Shown here piece after piece: positions 1 to 5,804 of a DNA stretch of 5,809 nt (position 1 is the first letter of the stretch; each line of letters opens with the position of its first letter). The stretch is taken from the NCBI GenBank assembly GCA_035706585.1, contig DASSUW010000064.1, positions 1 to 5,809 on the forward strand, written 5' to 3'. The DNA is from DASSUW01 sp035706585 (GTDB lineage: Bacteria; Actinomycetota; Thermoleophilia; Solirubrobacterales; Solirubrobacteraceae). The notes below the pieces were generated by a model. That model was given only the letters and a program-made list of their open reading frames with translations. It was not told the DNA's origin and did not search any database. The position numbers were made by a program, and so were the translations under genes.

Positions 1-336
1 CCACCACAACTCGAGCAGCTCGATGCGGTTGCCCCAGGGGTCGCAGGTGTAGAAGCGGCGGATGTTCGGGAGCGCGTCGTCCCACTCGACGCGCGCTCCG
101 GCCGCCGCCAGACGGGCGGCGACGGCGTCGAGGTCGTCGACGCGGAGCGCCGGGTGCGCCTTGCGCGCCGGCCGGAAGTCCTCCTCCACGCCGACGTGCA
201 GCTGCTCGAACCAGATGCCGCCGCGGCCGCGCAGCGACTCCGGCTTCTCGACCTCGACCAGCCCCAGCAGCGAGCCGTAGAACTCGCGCGCCGCCGCCTC
301 GCACCCCGGCGGCGCCGCCACCTGGACGTGATCTAG
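1..336 (-). CDS. VOC (glyoxalase/bleomycin-resistance fold) family protein, 3' partial
   Basis: This is a small vicinal-oxygen-chelate protein of unknown substrate. The frame reads through to the window edge, so the C-terminus and stop are missing. The visible 112 residues show both halves of the fold. The first begins LDHVQVAAPPG, then AREFYGSLLGL (residues 16-26). The second begins with HPALRVDDLDAVAARLAAAG (61-80) and ends with FYTCDPWGNRIELLE (95-109), the typical closing strand. Likely metal ligands are His3, His61 and Glu106, with a fourth near Glu44 or His47. The 5' end is unresolved. Homology-like sequence extends at least to 336, but no ATG, GTG or TTG lies in frame between a GTG at 321 (inside the first strand) and a GTG at 609, deep in the preceding gene. 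It overlaps the transglutaminase stop codon, so it is probably the last known member of that operon. Family assignment is firm; function is unknown. Confidence 0.82.
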
Positions 337-1199
337 GCGCGCGCGGGCGACGGGTCGCTCCTGGTCATCTTCACCGACGCGGTCAGCTCCGCTCCGGCGG
401 CGCCGCGATAGACGCCCTTGATCGGCGGCACGTCGGCGTAGTTGCGGCCGTGGCCGATCTTCACGTGCGTCTCGCCGCCGAGCGTGCGGTTGGTCGGGTC
501 GGCCGGCACCCAGATCGGCTCGCGGTCGCCGGGCACGAGCGCTTCGATCCAGGCGTGGGTCTCCACCTCGGCCGAGTCCGCGCTCTCGTCGCCGTTCGGC
601 GGCGCCCACAGGTAGCCGGAGACGTAGCGGGCCGCGATCCCGTGGCGCTTGAGCAGCAGCAGCGCGAGGTGCGCGAAGTCCTGGCACACGCCGGCCTGCG
701 TCTCCAGCAGGTCCGCGACCGTCGAGCCGACGTACGTGACCCCCGCGCGGTACTCGAACCGGTCCGGGATCACGTCGACGAGCCGGCGCACCGTCGCCAG
801 CGGCGTCTCGGCGCGCGAGAGGCCGACCAGCTCGTCGAGCGCGAGCTCGTCCGGCTCGCTGCCGTCCGGGAGCAGGAACTCGCCCGCCTCGGCCCGGTAC
901 GCGGGCTCGTCGAGGTCGCCCCACGGCGCCTCGGGCGGTTCGTCGGGCGTCGCCGTCTTCACGCGCGCGCGGACGTCGATCGACAGATGCTCGTGCGGAC
1001 GGGAGACGCCGAACTCGATCACGGTCGTGCCGAAGTAGTCCAGGTGCTGGTGCAGGCGCGACTCGGGATCGACGCGGACGCCGAAGTCGTCGACGCGCTG
1101 GGTCGCGGTCGTCGCCGGCTTCACGCGCAGGGCGTTGAGGTTGTCGGTGACCGAGGACGCGTAGCGGTACTCGGTGAGGTAGCGGATCGCGAAGTGCAT
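333..1199 (-). CDS. Transglutaminase-like cysteine peptidase of the ATP-grasp/alpha-E system
   Basis: This 288-residue protein belongs to the COG1305 transglutaminase-like family. An N-terminal beta-rich domain (about residues 1-85, starting MHFAIRYLTEYRY) is the bacterial transglutaminase N-terminal region, and the catalytic core covers about 125-240. The triad is visible: Cys172 in QAGVCQDFAH, His215 in ETHAWIEALVPG and Asp234 in WVPADPTN. NYADVPPIKGVYRG (253-266) is the usual C-terminal signature of the group. There is no signal peptide or membrane segment, so it is probably cytoplasmic. Proteins of this fold cleave, transfer or crosslink amide bonds; which of these occurs here is unknown. 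The ATG overlaps the alpha-E stop codon by one base (TGATG) and has no clear Shine-Dalgarno sequence, which suggests translational coupling. Its position after the ATP-grasp and alpha-E genes implies action on the amide product of that enzyme, which is inference. Confidence 0.93.
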   Translation of the reverse strand: MHFAIRYLTEYRYASSVTDNLNALRVKPATTATQRVDDFGVRVDPESRLHQHLDYFGTTVIEFGVSRPHEHLSIDVRARVKTATPDEPPEAPWGDLDEPAYRAEAGEFLLPDGSEPDELALDELVGLSRAETPLATVRRLVDVIPDRFEYRAGVTYVGSTVADLLETQAGVCQDFAHLALLLLKRHGIAARYVSGYLWAPPNGDESADSAEVETHAWIEALVPGDREPIWVPADPTNRTLGGETHVKIGHGRNYADVPPIKGVYRGAAGAELTASVKMTRSDPSPARA

Positions 1200-2149
1200 C
1201 AGGCAGTGGCGAGGCGGGCCACGGGCGTGGCCGGGCCTCCAAAGTACCGCTGAGCGATGTCGGCATCGACCAGCGCCAGCTCGCCCTGGACCGCCTCGAG
1301 CGTGTCGGCGAGCGCGCCGTCGGGCTCGGCCGTGCGGGCGCGGAAGTCCAGGTCGGCGGTCAGCCGGCCGACGCGCAGGACGGCCGGCGAGCCGCGGTAG
1401 CTGGCGTCGGCCGCCGTGAGCGCGGCGTGCAGGGCCTCGACCGAGAACGCGACCGAGTCGGGGTAGTCGCGCTCGTAGAGCAGGAAACGCGCCACCGGCC
1501 CGGCGTTCGGCGGCTCCGGCACCGCCCGCCGGTACGCCTGGAAGCCGCCGACCGCCTGCAGCAGCGCCAGCGCCTGCCCGTCGCGGAAGTGCGCCTCGCG
1601 CTCCGGCGGCAGCGTCACGCGCAGCATCCGCAGGACCATGTCGGCGGCCTCGATCGCCGCGCCGGCCTGCAGGAACGCGTGCGCCTCGTCGCGCAGCATC
1701 GTGCGGCTCGTGACGCCCCAGAACAGCCCGCAGCGGTCGCGCACGTACGCGTACACCGAGTACGGACCGGTCCGCAGCGCCGCCGACATGTCCTGCCGCA
1801 GCAGGCCGAGATGGAACGTGTTGATCGCCTCCCACATCTCGGCGCTGAACACGTCGCGCACGGTGCGCGCGCCCTCGCGCGCCCGCGTGATGCAGTTCAG
1901 GACCGAGGTCGGGTGCTCGGGGTCGAGCGTGAGCGCGCGCAGCACCGCGTCGCGCGACGAGGGACGCTCCGGCGGCTCGCCGCTGACGATCGTGAGCAGG
2001 TGGTCCCACGACAGCAGCACGCCCGCCGGGTCGTCCGGCCGCGCCTGCACGTCGGCGTGGAAGACGCCGTCGAGCATGCGCGCCGTGTGCTCGGCGCGCG
2101 CCAGCTGGCGCCCGATCCAGTACAGCTCGTGGGCGATCCGCGCTAGCAC
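1199..2149 (-). CDS. Alpha-E domain protein (COG2307 type)
   Basis: This 316-residue, largely helical protein is an alpha-E family member, named for its conserved glutamates. It is nearly always found beside, or fused to, a circularly permuted ATP-grasp protein. Recognisable blocks are ELYWIGRQLARAEHTARML at residues 8-26, SVLNCITRAREGARTVRDVF at 82-101 followed by SAEMWEAIN, GLFWGVTSRTMLRDEAHAFL at 141-160, and LLYERDYPDSVAF at 223-235. Its biochemical role is not established; a helper or possible catalytic role in amide-bond formation has been proposed from gene context. I chose the GTG at 2149 because family proteins start close to MLARIAxxLYW. That start overlaps the ATP-grasp stop by 7 bases (GTGCTAG). 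An in-frame ATG at 2185 would add 12 residues, mostly alanine, translated from the CAG repeat in another frame, and looks less likely. No strong ribosome binding site is visible, so coupling to the upstream gene is probable. Confidence 0.93.
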   Translation of the reverse strand: MLARIAHELYWIGRQLARAEHTARMLDGVFHADVQARPDDPAGVLLSWDHLLTIVSGEPPERPSSRDAVLRALTLDPEHPTSVLNCITRAREGARTVRDVFSAEMWEAINTFHLGLLRQDMSAALRTGPYSVYAYVRDRCGLFWGVTSRTMLRDEAHAFLQAGAAIEAADMVLRMLRVTLPPEREAHFRDGQALALLQAVGGFQAYRRAVPEPPNAGPVARFLLYERDYPDSVAFSVEALHAALTAADASYRGSPAVLRVGRLTADLDFRARTAEPDGALADTLEAVQGELALVDADIAQRYFGGPATPVARLATA

Positions 2150-3708
2150 CGGGCCTGCTGCTGTTGCTGCTGCTGCGACGACCATTCGCCCTGGCGCAGG
2201 CCGGGCATCCGCGGCGGCGTCCACAGCGGGGCGCCCGCGCCGTCGTCGGCGGGGACCTCCCCCTCGTCGAGCACCCAGGTGTCCTTGGAACCGCCGCCCT
2301 GCGAGGAGTTGACGATCATCGACCCCTCGCGCAGCGCGACGCGCGTGAGCCCGCCCGGCACGATCCGGATGTCCTCGCCGAACACCGCGAACGGCCGCAG
2401 GTCGACGTGCCGCGACGCGAGCGCCCCGTCGGGCAGCGCGGTCGGCACCGTCGACAGCCGCACGAGCTCCTGCGCGATCCAGCGCTCGGGGGTGCGGACG
2501 ATCAGGTCGGCCTGCCGGGCGATCTGATCGTCGGTCGCCGACGGGCCGATGAACACGCCCTTGCCGCCGGACTCGCTGGTCGGCTTGACCACCATCTCGC
2601 CGAGCCGGTCGAGCACCCAGGCGCGCTGCTCGGCGTCGGCCATCAGGTAGGTCGGGACGTTCTCGAGGATCGGCTCCTCGCCGAGGTAGTAGCGGATCAT
2701 CTCCGGCACGTAGTGGTAGATCGCCTTGTCGTCGGCGACGCCCGTGCCGACCGCGTTGACGATCGCGACGCTGCCCGCGCGGTAGGCGCGCATGAGCCCG
2801 GGCACGCCGAGCAGCGAGTCGGGCCGGAACTCGAGCGGGTCCATGAAGTCGTCGTCGATCCGGCGGTAGATCGCGTGCACGCGCTGCAGGCCGCGGGTCG
2901 TGCGGATGTGGCAGACCGCGTCGCGGACCACGAGGTCGGACGCCTCGACGAGCTCGACGCCCATCTGCCGCGCCAGGAACGCGTGCTCGAAGTACGCCGA
3001 GTTGAACGGGCCGGGCGTCCAGACCACGACCGTGGCCTCCTCCTCCCCGCCCGTCGGCGCGACCTCCTCCAGCGCCGTGCGCAGGAGCGCCGGGTAGTGG
3101 TCGACCGGCCGCACCCGGTAGTGCGCGAACAGCCCCGGCAGCAGGCGGGTCATCGCGACCCGGTTCTCGAGCACGTAGCTGATGCCGCTGGGCGTGCGGA
3201 CGTTGTCCTCGAGCACCTTCCACGAGCCGTCGCCGTCGCGCACCAGGTCGCAGCCGGAGACGTGGCAGTAGACGCCGCCGGGCGGCCGGATGCCGTGCGC
3301 GGCGCGCGCGAAGCCGGAGCGGGAGACGATCAGCTCCCACGGGACCTTGCCGTCGTGGACGATCTCGCGCCCGTGGTAGACGTCGTCGATGAAGGCGTTC
3401 AGCGCCCGGATGCGCTGCGCGAGGCCGCGCTTGATCGCCGTCCACTCGCCGGCCGGGATGATGCGCGGCACGAGGTCGAGCGGGAACGGGCGGTCACGGA
3501 CCGGTCCGTCGGCGTCCGGACCGGCGGCGTCGAACGTGATGCCCTGCTGCATGAAGATCGCGTCGCGGCGGCGGCCCGCCTGCGCGAGCGCATCGGGGCC
3601 GAGCGCCGCCAGCGCCTCGACCAGCGTCTGCGCGTGCGGACGGGGTGACCCGTCCGCCTCCAGCATCTCGTCGTAGAAGCCCTCGCGGACCGTCAGCACA
3701 CCCGGCAT
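2143..3708 (-). CDS. Circularly permuted ATP-grasp protein (COG2308 type), putative amide/peptide ligase
   Basis: This 521-residue protein matches the circularly permuted ATP-grasp family (formerly DUF404/DUF407). Conserved blocks in order are FYDEMLEADGSPRPH (11-25), DAIFMQQGITF (49-59), FPLDLVPRII (75-84), WKVLEDNVRTPSGISYVLEN (163-182), VVVWTPGPFNSAYFEHAFLA (227-246), AIVNAVGTGVADDK (315-328), the nucleotide-loop-like VVKPTSESGGKGVF (373-386), HVDLRPF (434-440) and SSQGGGSKDTWVL (468-480). ATP-grasp enzymes couple a carboxylate to an amine through an acyl-phosphate; the substrate here is unknown. It is the first gene of the minus-strand operon. Start choice is uncertain: ATG 3708 is used here, ATG 3735 or 3732 would add nine or eight residues, and GTG 3699 has a GAGG about nine bases upstream. 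The last residues are unusual, SSQQQQQQQARC, with seven glutamines encoded by a CAG repeat that lies just before the alpha-E start. Confidence 0.93.
   Translation of the reverse strand: MPGVLTVREGFYDEMLEADGSPRPHAQTLVEALAALGPDALAQAGRRRDAIFMQQGITFDAAGPDADGPVRDRPFPLDLVPRIIPAGEWTAIKRGLAQRIRALNAFIDDVYHGREIVHDGKVPWELIVSRSGFARAAHGIRPPGGVYCHVSGCDLVRDGDGSWKVLEDNVRTPSGISYVLENRVAMTRLLPGLFAHYRVRPVDHYPALLRTALEEVAPTGGEEEATVVVWTPGPFNSAYFEHAFLARQMGVELVEASDLVVRDAVCHIRTTRGLQRVHAIYRRIDDDFMDPLEFRPDSLLGVPGLMRAYRAGSVAIVNAVGTGVADDKAIYHYVPEMIRYYLGEEPILENVPTYLMADAEQRAWVLDRLGEMVVKPTSESGGKGVFIGPSATDDQIARQADLIVRTPERWIAQELVRLSTVPTALPDGALASRHVDLRPFAVFGEDIRIVPGGLTRVALREGSMIVNSSQGGGSKDTWVLDEGEVPADDGAGAPLWTPPRMPGLRQGEWSSQQQQQQQARC
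2155..2175 (-). repeat. CAG trinucleotide repeat encoding a polyglutamine tail
   Basis: Seven consecutive glutamine codons (CAG x3, CAA, CAG x3 on the minus strand) form residues 512-518 of the ATP-grasp protein, ending four codons before its stop. The run sits six bases upstream of the GTG chosen as start of the alpha-E gene. In the alpha-E frame it would read as an alanine-rich stretch if translation began at ATG 2185. A near-perfect triplet run of this kind can change length by slippage; in steps of three this would alter only the tail and the spacing upstream of the next start. Confidence 0.85.
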
Positions 3709-3743
3709 CCTCACACACGCTCCGCCCGGCATCATTGGCCACG
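3709..3743. promoter_or_regulatory. Divergent intergenic region between the ATP-grasp operon and the dapB-like gene
   Basis: This gap of at most 35 bases (8 if the ATP-grasp start is ATG 3735) must hold, or overlap, the promoters of both divergent genes. It contains TGGCCA (3736-3741), flanked by CATC at 3730 and GATG at 3743, a quasi-symmetric arrangement slightly off centre. I see no good -35 box, and only weak -10 resemblance: CATCAT at 3730-3735 for the plus strand would place a start near the dapB-like ATG at 3744. There is no Shine-Dalgarno sequence before that ATG, so a leaderless transcript is possible. The location is certain to be regulatory in a loose sense; the individual elements are not. 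Confidence 0.4.
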
Positions 3744-4514
3744 ATGTCGAATCTGCAGATCTGCGTGGCGGGCGTGACCGGCTGGACCGGCGCGGCGGTG
3801 GCCGACGGCGTCGCCCGCGCCGGCGATCTCACGCTGCGCTCCGGCGTGAGCCGCTCCGCCGCCGGGACCGAGGTCGCCGGCGCGCCCGTGCACGCGCGCG
3901 TCGCCGAGGCACTCGACGGGGTCGACGTGCTCGTCGAGTTCACCTCCCACGATGCGGCCAAGCGCCACACGCTGACCGCGATCGAGCGCGGCGTCGCCGT
4001 GGTGATCGGCACGTCGGGGCTGACGGCCGCCGACTACGAGGAGATCGACGCGGCGGCCCGCGCGGCCGGCGTCGGCGCGATCGCGGCCGGCAACTTCTCG
4101 GTCACCGCCGCGATGGCCAAGGCGGCCGCGATGCTGGCCTCGCGGTTCATCCCGAGCTGGGAGATCATCGACTACGCGAGCGCCGGCAAGGCCGACGCGC
4201 CGAGCGGCACCGCGCGCGAGCTCGCCGAGACGCTCGGGGCGGCGGCCCGCGAGCGCACGCTCGAGGACACGCACGGCGCCGTCGAGGCGCGTGGGGCCGA
4301 CATCGCCGGCACGCAGGTGCATTCCCTGCGCCTGCCGAGCTTCACGGTCTCCACCGAGATCGTGTTCGGCGCAGCCGACGAGCGGCTGTCGATCCGCCAC
4401 GACGCCGGCTCGTCCGCCGCACCGTACGTGACCGGGACGCTGCTCGCGATCCGCGCCGTACCCGGCCGGACCGGGCTCACGCGCGGTCTCGATGCGCTGC
4501 TCCTGGCGGACTGA
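3744..4514 (+). CDS. DapB-like dihydrodipicolinate reductase family protein lacking the catalytic His pair
   Basis: This 256-residue protein has the two-domain layout and length of 4-hydroxy-tetrahydrodipicolinate reductase, which reduces the cyclic lysine/diaminopimelate precursor with NAD(P)H in the cytoplasm. The N-terminal Rossmann part shows GVTGWTG (10-16, GxxGxxG), VLVEFTSHDAA (62-72) and VIGTSGLT (87-94). The C-terminal part shows EIIDYASAGKADAPSGTA (140-157), SLRLPSF (194-200) and RLSIRHDA (214-221). Lys149 and the DAPSGTA loop that binds substrate are kept. The classical HHxxK motif reads ASAGK, so the catalytic His (His159 in E. coli) is Ala145 and its neighbour is Ser146. It may be a divergent DapB or a paralogue acting on another imine or keto substrate. 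No lysine genes adjoin it. ATG 3744 is chosen because the first strand begins at residue 4; TTG 3735 is an alternative. The next gene follows after 18 bases. Confidence 0.85.
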   Translation: MSNLQICVAGVTGWTGAAVADGVARAGDLTLRSGVSRSAAGTEVAGAPVHARVAEALDGVDVLVEFTSHDAAKRHTLTAIERGVAVVIGTSGLTAADYEEIDAAARAAGVGAIAAGNFSVTAAMAKAAAMLASRFIPSWEIIDYASAGKADAPSGTARELAETLGAAARERTLEDTHGAVEARGADIAGTQVHSLRLPSFTVSTEIVFGAADERLSIRHDAGSSAAPYVTGTLLAIRAVPGRTGLTRGLDALLLAD

Positions 4515-4532
4515 CGGTACGCTCCCCGGGGT
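4515..4532 (+). promoter_or_regulatory. Short gap with a possible -10 element for the ATPase gene
   Basis: The 18 bases between the dapB-like stop and the TTG start contain TACGCT (4518-4523), which fits the actinobacterial -10 pattern TAnnnT, and then the palindrome CCCCGGGG (4524-4531). A start point 7-10 bases after the -10 would fall close to the TTG at 4533, which would make the message leaderless. No matching -35 box is evident in the end of the upstream gene. Plain co-transcription with the dapB-like gene is equally possible. Confidence 0.25.
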
Positions 4533-4940
4533 TTGAGCGAGCCCGCCGCAACCTTTCGCAGCTCGTTCCCGGCAAACCGCGCCGCACCGTCGGTCGCGCG
4601 CCACGCGCTCAGCGAGTTCCTACACACGCACGGCGCTGATCCGCGGGCGCTCGCGGACGTCCTGCTCGCGCTGTCGGAGGTCGTCACCAACTCCGTCGTC
4701 CACGGCTACCGCGACCGGGCCGGCGGCGAGGTCGCGATCGAGGCCGAGCACTGGAGCGGACGGCTGACGCTGTCGGTGGCCGACAGCGGCGGCGGCATGG
4801 CGCCGCGTCCCGACTCGCCCGGACTCGGCCTCGGCCTGCCGCTGGTCGGCCGGATCGCCCAGAGCGTCGACATCACCGCCCGCGCCGGCGGCGGCACGCT
4901 CGTGAGCATGTGCTTCACGCTCGACGGCCCGGCGCGCTGA
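4533..4940 (+). CDS. RsbW/SpoIIAB-like ATP-binding protein (putative anti-sigma factor/serine kinase)
   Basis: This 135-residue protein is a single HATPase domain of the GHKL superfamily. The N box is LSEVVTNSVVHG (47-58, with Glu49 and Asn53), the G1 box is DSGGGM (84-89), the G2 box is GLGLGLPLV (97-105), and a GGGT (119-122) precedes the last strand. Its size and lack of any sensor, dimerisation or receiver domain match the RsbW/SpoIIAB group. Members bind a sigma factor and phosphorylate an anti-anti-sigma STAS protein, or act within other partner-switching circuits. No STAS, sigma or phosphatase gene is in the window, so its partner is unknown. The start is taken as TTG 4533; no ATG or GTG in this frame precedes the domain suitably. 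There is no good Shine-Dalgarno sequence. Its stop codon (4938-4940) directly abuts the stop codon of the convergent nuclease gene. Confidence 0.87.
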   Translation: MSEPAATFRSSFPANRAAPSVARHALSEFLHTHGADPRALADVLLALSEVVTNSVVHGYRDRAGGEVAIEAEHWSGRLTLSVADSGGGMAPRPDSPGLGLGLPLVGRIAQSVDITARAGGGTLVSMCFTLDGPAR

Positions 4941-5804
4941 CTACGGCGCCTGCGGCAGCTTCTTGGCGCCGCGTCTGGTGACCGGCGCCGACGGCGGCGG
5001 CACGACCGGGCCGATGTCCCCGTCCGGCGCCTCGTCAAGGTCGATGATGACCGGCGCGTGGTCGCTCGGGCCCTTGCCCTTGCGGGCGTGACGGTCGACC
5101 CATGCGGCCCGCACGCGGTCGGCGACCGCGTCGCCGGCGAGCACGAGGTCGATCCGCATCCCGAGGTCCTGATGGAACATGCCGGCGCGGTAGTCCCAGT
5201 ACGTGAACACCCGCTCGTTGGGCCAGCGCTCGCGGACGACGTCGCGCAGCCCGAGCGACTGCAGCTCGGCCAGCGCCGCGCGCTCCGGGGCGGTGACGTG
5301 GGTCTGGCCGACGTAGGCGTCCGGGTCGAACACGTCGTCGTCGGTCGGGGCGATGTTCATGTCGCCGAGCACGATCGTGGCGTCGGGCCCGGTCGCGACG
5401 ACCTGCTTGAGCGCGGCCAGCCACGCGAGCTTGTACTGGTAGTGCTCGGACTCCGGTACGCGGCCGTTGGGCACGTACACCGACACGACGCGGATGCCGC
5501 CACAGGTCGCCGCCACCGCCCGCGCCTCCTGATGCGGGAAGCCGGGCCCGCCGGCGACGCCCCTGACCACGTCGTCCAGCCCGGCGCGGGAGAGGATCGC
5601 CACGCCGTTCCACGCCGGCTCGCCGTGCAGCGCGAGCTCGTAGCCGCGGCCCGCGAGCTCGGTCCCGAGCAGCGCGGTGAACGCGTCGTCGGCGAGCTTG
5701 GTCTCCTGCAGGCAGACGACGTCGGGCTGCCGCTCGTCGAGCCACGGCAGCAGCCGCGGCACCCGCTGCTTGACCGAGTTCACGTTCCAGGTCGCGATCC
5801 GCAC
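4941..5804 (-). CDS. xth: Exodeoxyribonuclease III (AP endonuclease)
   Basis: This 287-residue protein is an ExoIII-family nuclease that would incise DNA 5' to abasic sites and trim 3' ends in base excision repair, using Mg2+. The fold signatures run in order: ATWNVNSVKQR (4-14, Asn7), CLQETK (31-36, Glu34 metal ligand), WNGVAILSR (65-73), SVYVPNG (108-114, Tyr110), LGDMNIAPTDDDV (146-158, Asp148 and Asn150), GMRIDLVL (215-222, Asp219) and PSDHAPVIIDL (246-256, Asp248 and His249). All expected catalytic residues are present. The family core ends near residue 257. A further 30 residues or so, rich in proline and ending with the basic stretch TRRGAKKLPQAP, form a tail of unknown role. The GTG at 5804 gives the canonical MRIATWNVNS start; only five upstream bases are visible, so its ribosome binding site and promoter cannot be judged. 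Orthology to E. coli xthA versus a second ExoIII paralogue cannot be decided here. Confidence 0.95.
   Translation of the reverse strand: MRIATWNVNSVKQRVPRLLPWLDERQPDVVCLQETKLADDAFTALLGTELAGRGYELALHGEPAWNGVAILSRAGLDDVVRGVAGGPGFPHQEARAVAATCGGIRVVSVYVPNGRVPESEHYQYKLAWLAALKQVVATGPDATIVLGDMNIAPTDDDVFDPDAYVGQTHVTAPERAALAELQSLGLRDVVRERWPNERVFTYWDYRAGMFHQDLGMRIDLVLAGDAVADRVRAAWVDRHARKGKGPSDHAPVIIDLDEAPDGDIGPVVPPPSAPVTRRGAKKLPQAP

Noticed and set aside
333..350. GC dinucleotide run at the transglutaminase/VOC junction as a regulatory repeat
   Set aside because: It is only about 10 bases long and such runs are common at this GC content; it is noted only as a possible site of an indel.
1..609. Extending the VOC gene to the in-frame GTG at 609
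   Set aside because: This would overlap the conserved transglutaminase core by more than 270 bases and add residues that resemble no domain.
450..1253. Plus-strand open frame of 267 codons opposite the transglutaminase gene
   Set aside because: No recognisable domain, and biased composition typical of a reverse-strand shadow; the minus strand carries the catalytic triad.
333..2009. Reading the transglutaminase frame as a 558-residue protein starting at 2009
   Set aside because: The extra 270 residues are a shadow of the alpha-E gene; family sequence begins exactly at the ATG at 1199, which overlaps the alpha-E stop.
1199..3445. Reading the alpha-E frame as a 748-residue protein starting at 3445
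   Set aside because: The part upstream of about 2185 is arginine-rich nonsense that overlaps the ATP-grasp gene; real alpha-E sequence begins at the GTG at 2149 (MLARIAHELYW).
2164..3648. Plus-strand open frame of 494 codons opposite the ATP-grasp gene
   Set aside because: It is antisense to a gene with strong family motifs, its translation is low-complexity Arg/Ala/Asp/Val-rich, and long mirror frames are expected at this GC content.
4524..4531. CCCCGGGG palindrome as a terminator after the dapB-like gene
   Set aside because: An 8-base palindrome has no loop and no T run follows it; it is better seen as chance in GC-rich DNA or part of the 5' region of the next gene.
3732..4604. Minus-strand open frame of 290 codons opposite the dapB-like gene
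   Set aside because: Its composition is Gly/Arg/Ala/Asp-rich without motifs, and the plus strand encodes a complete reductase-family protein.
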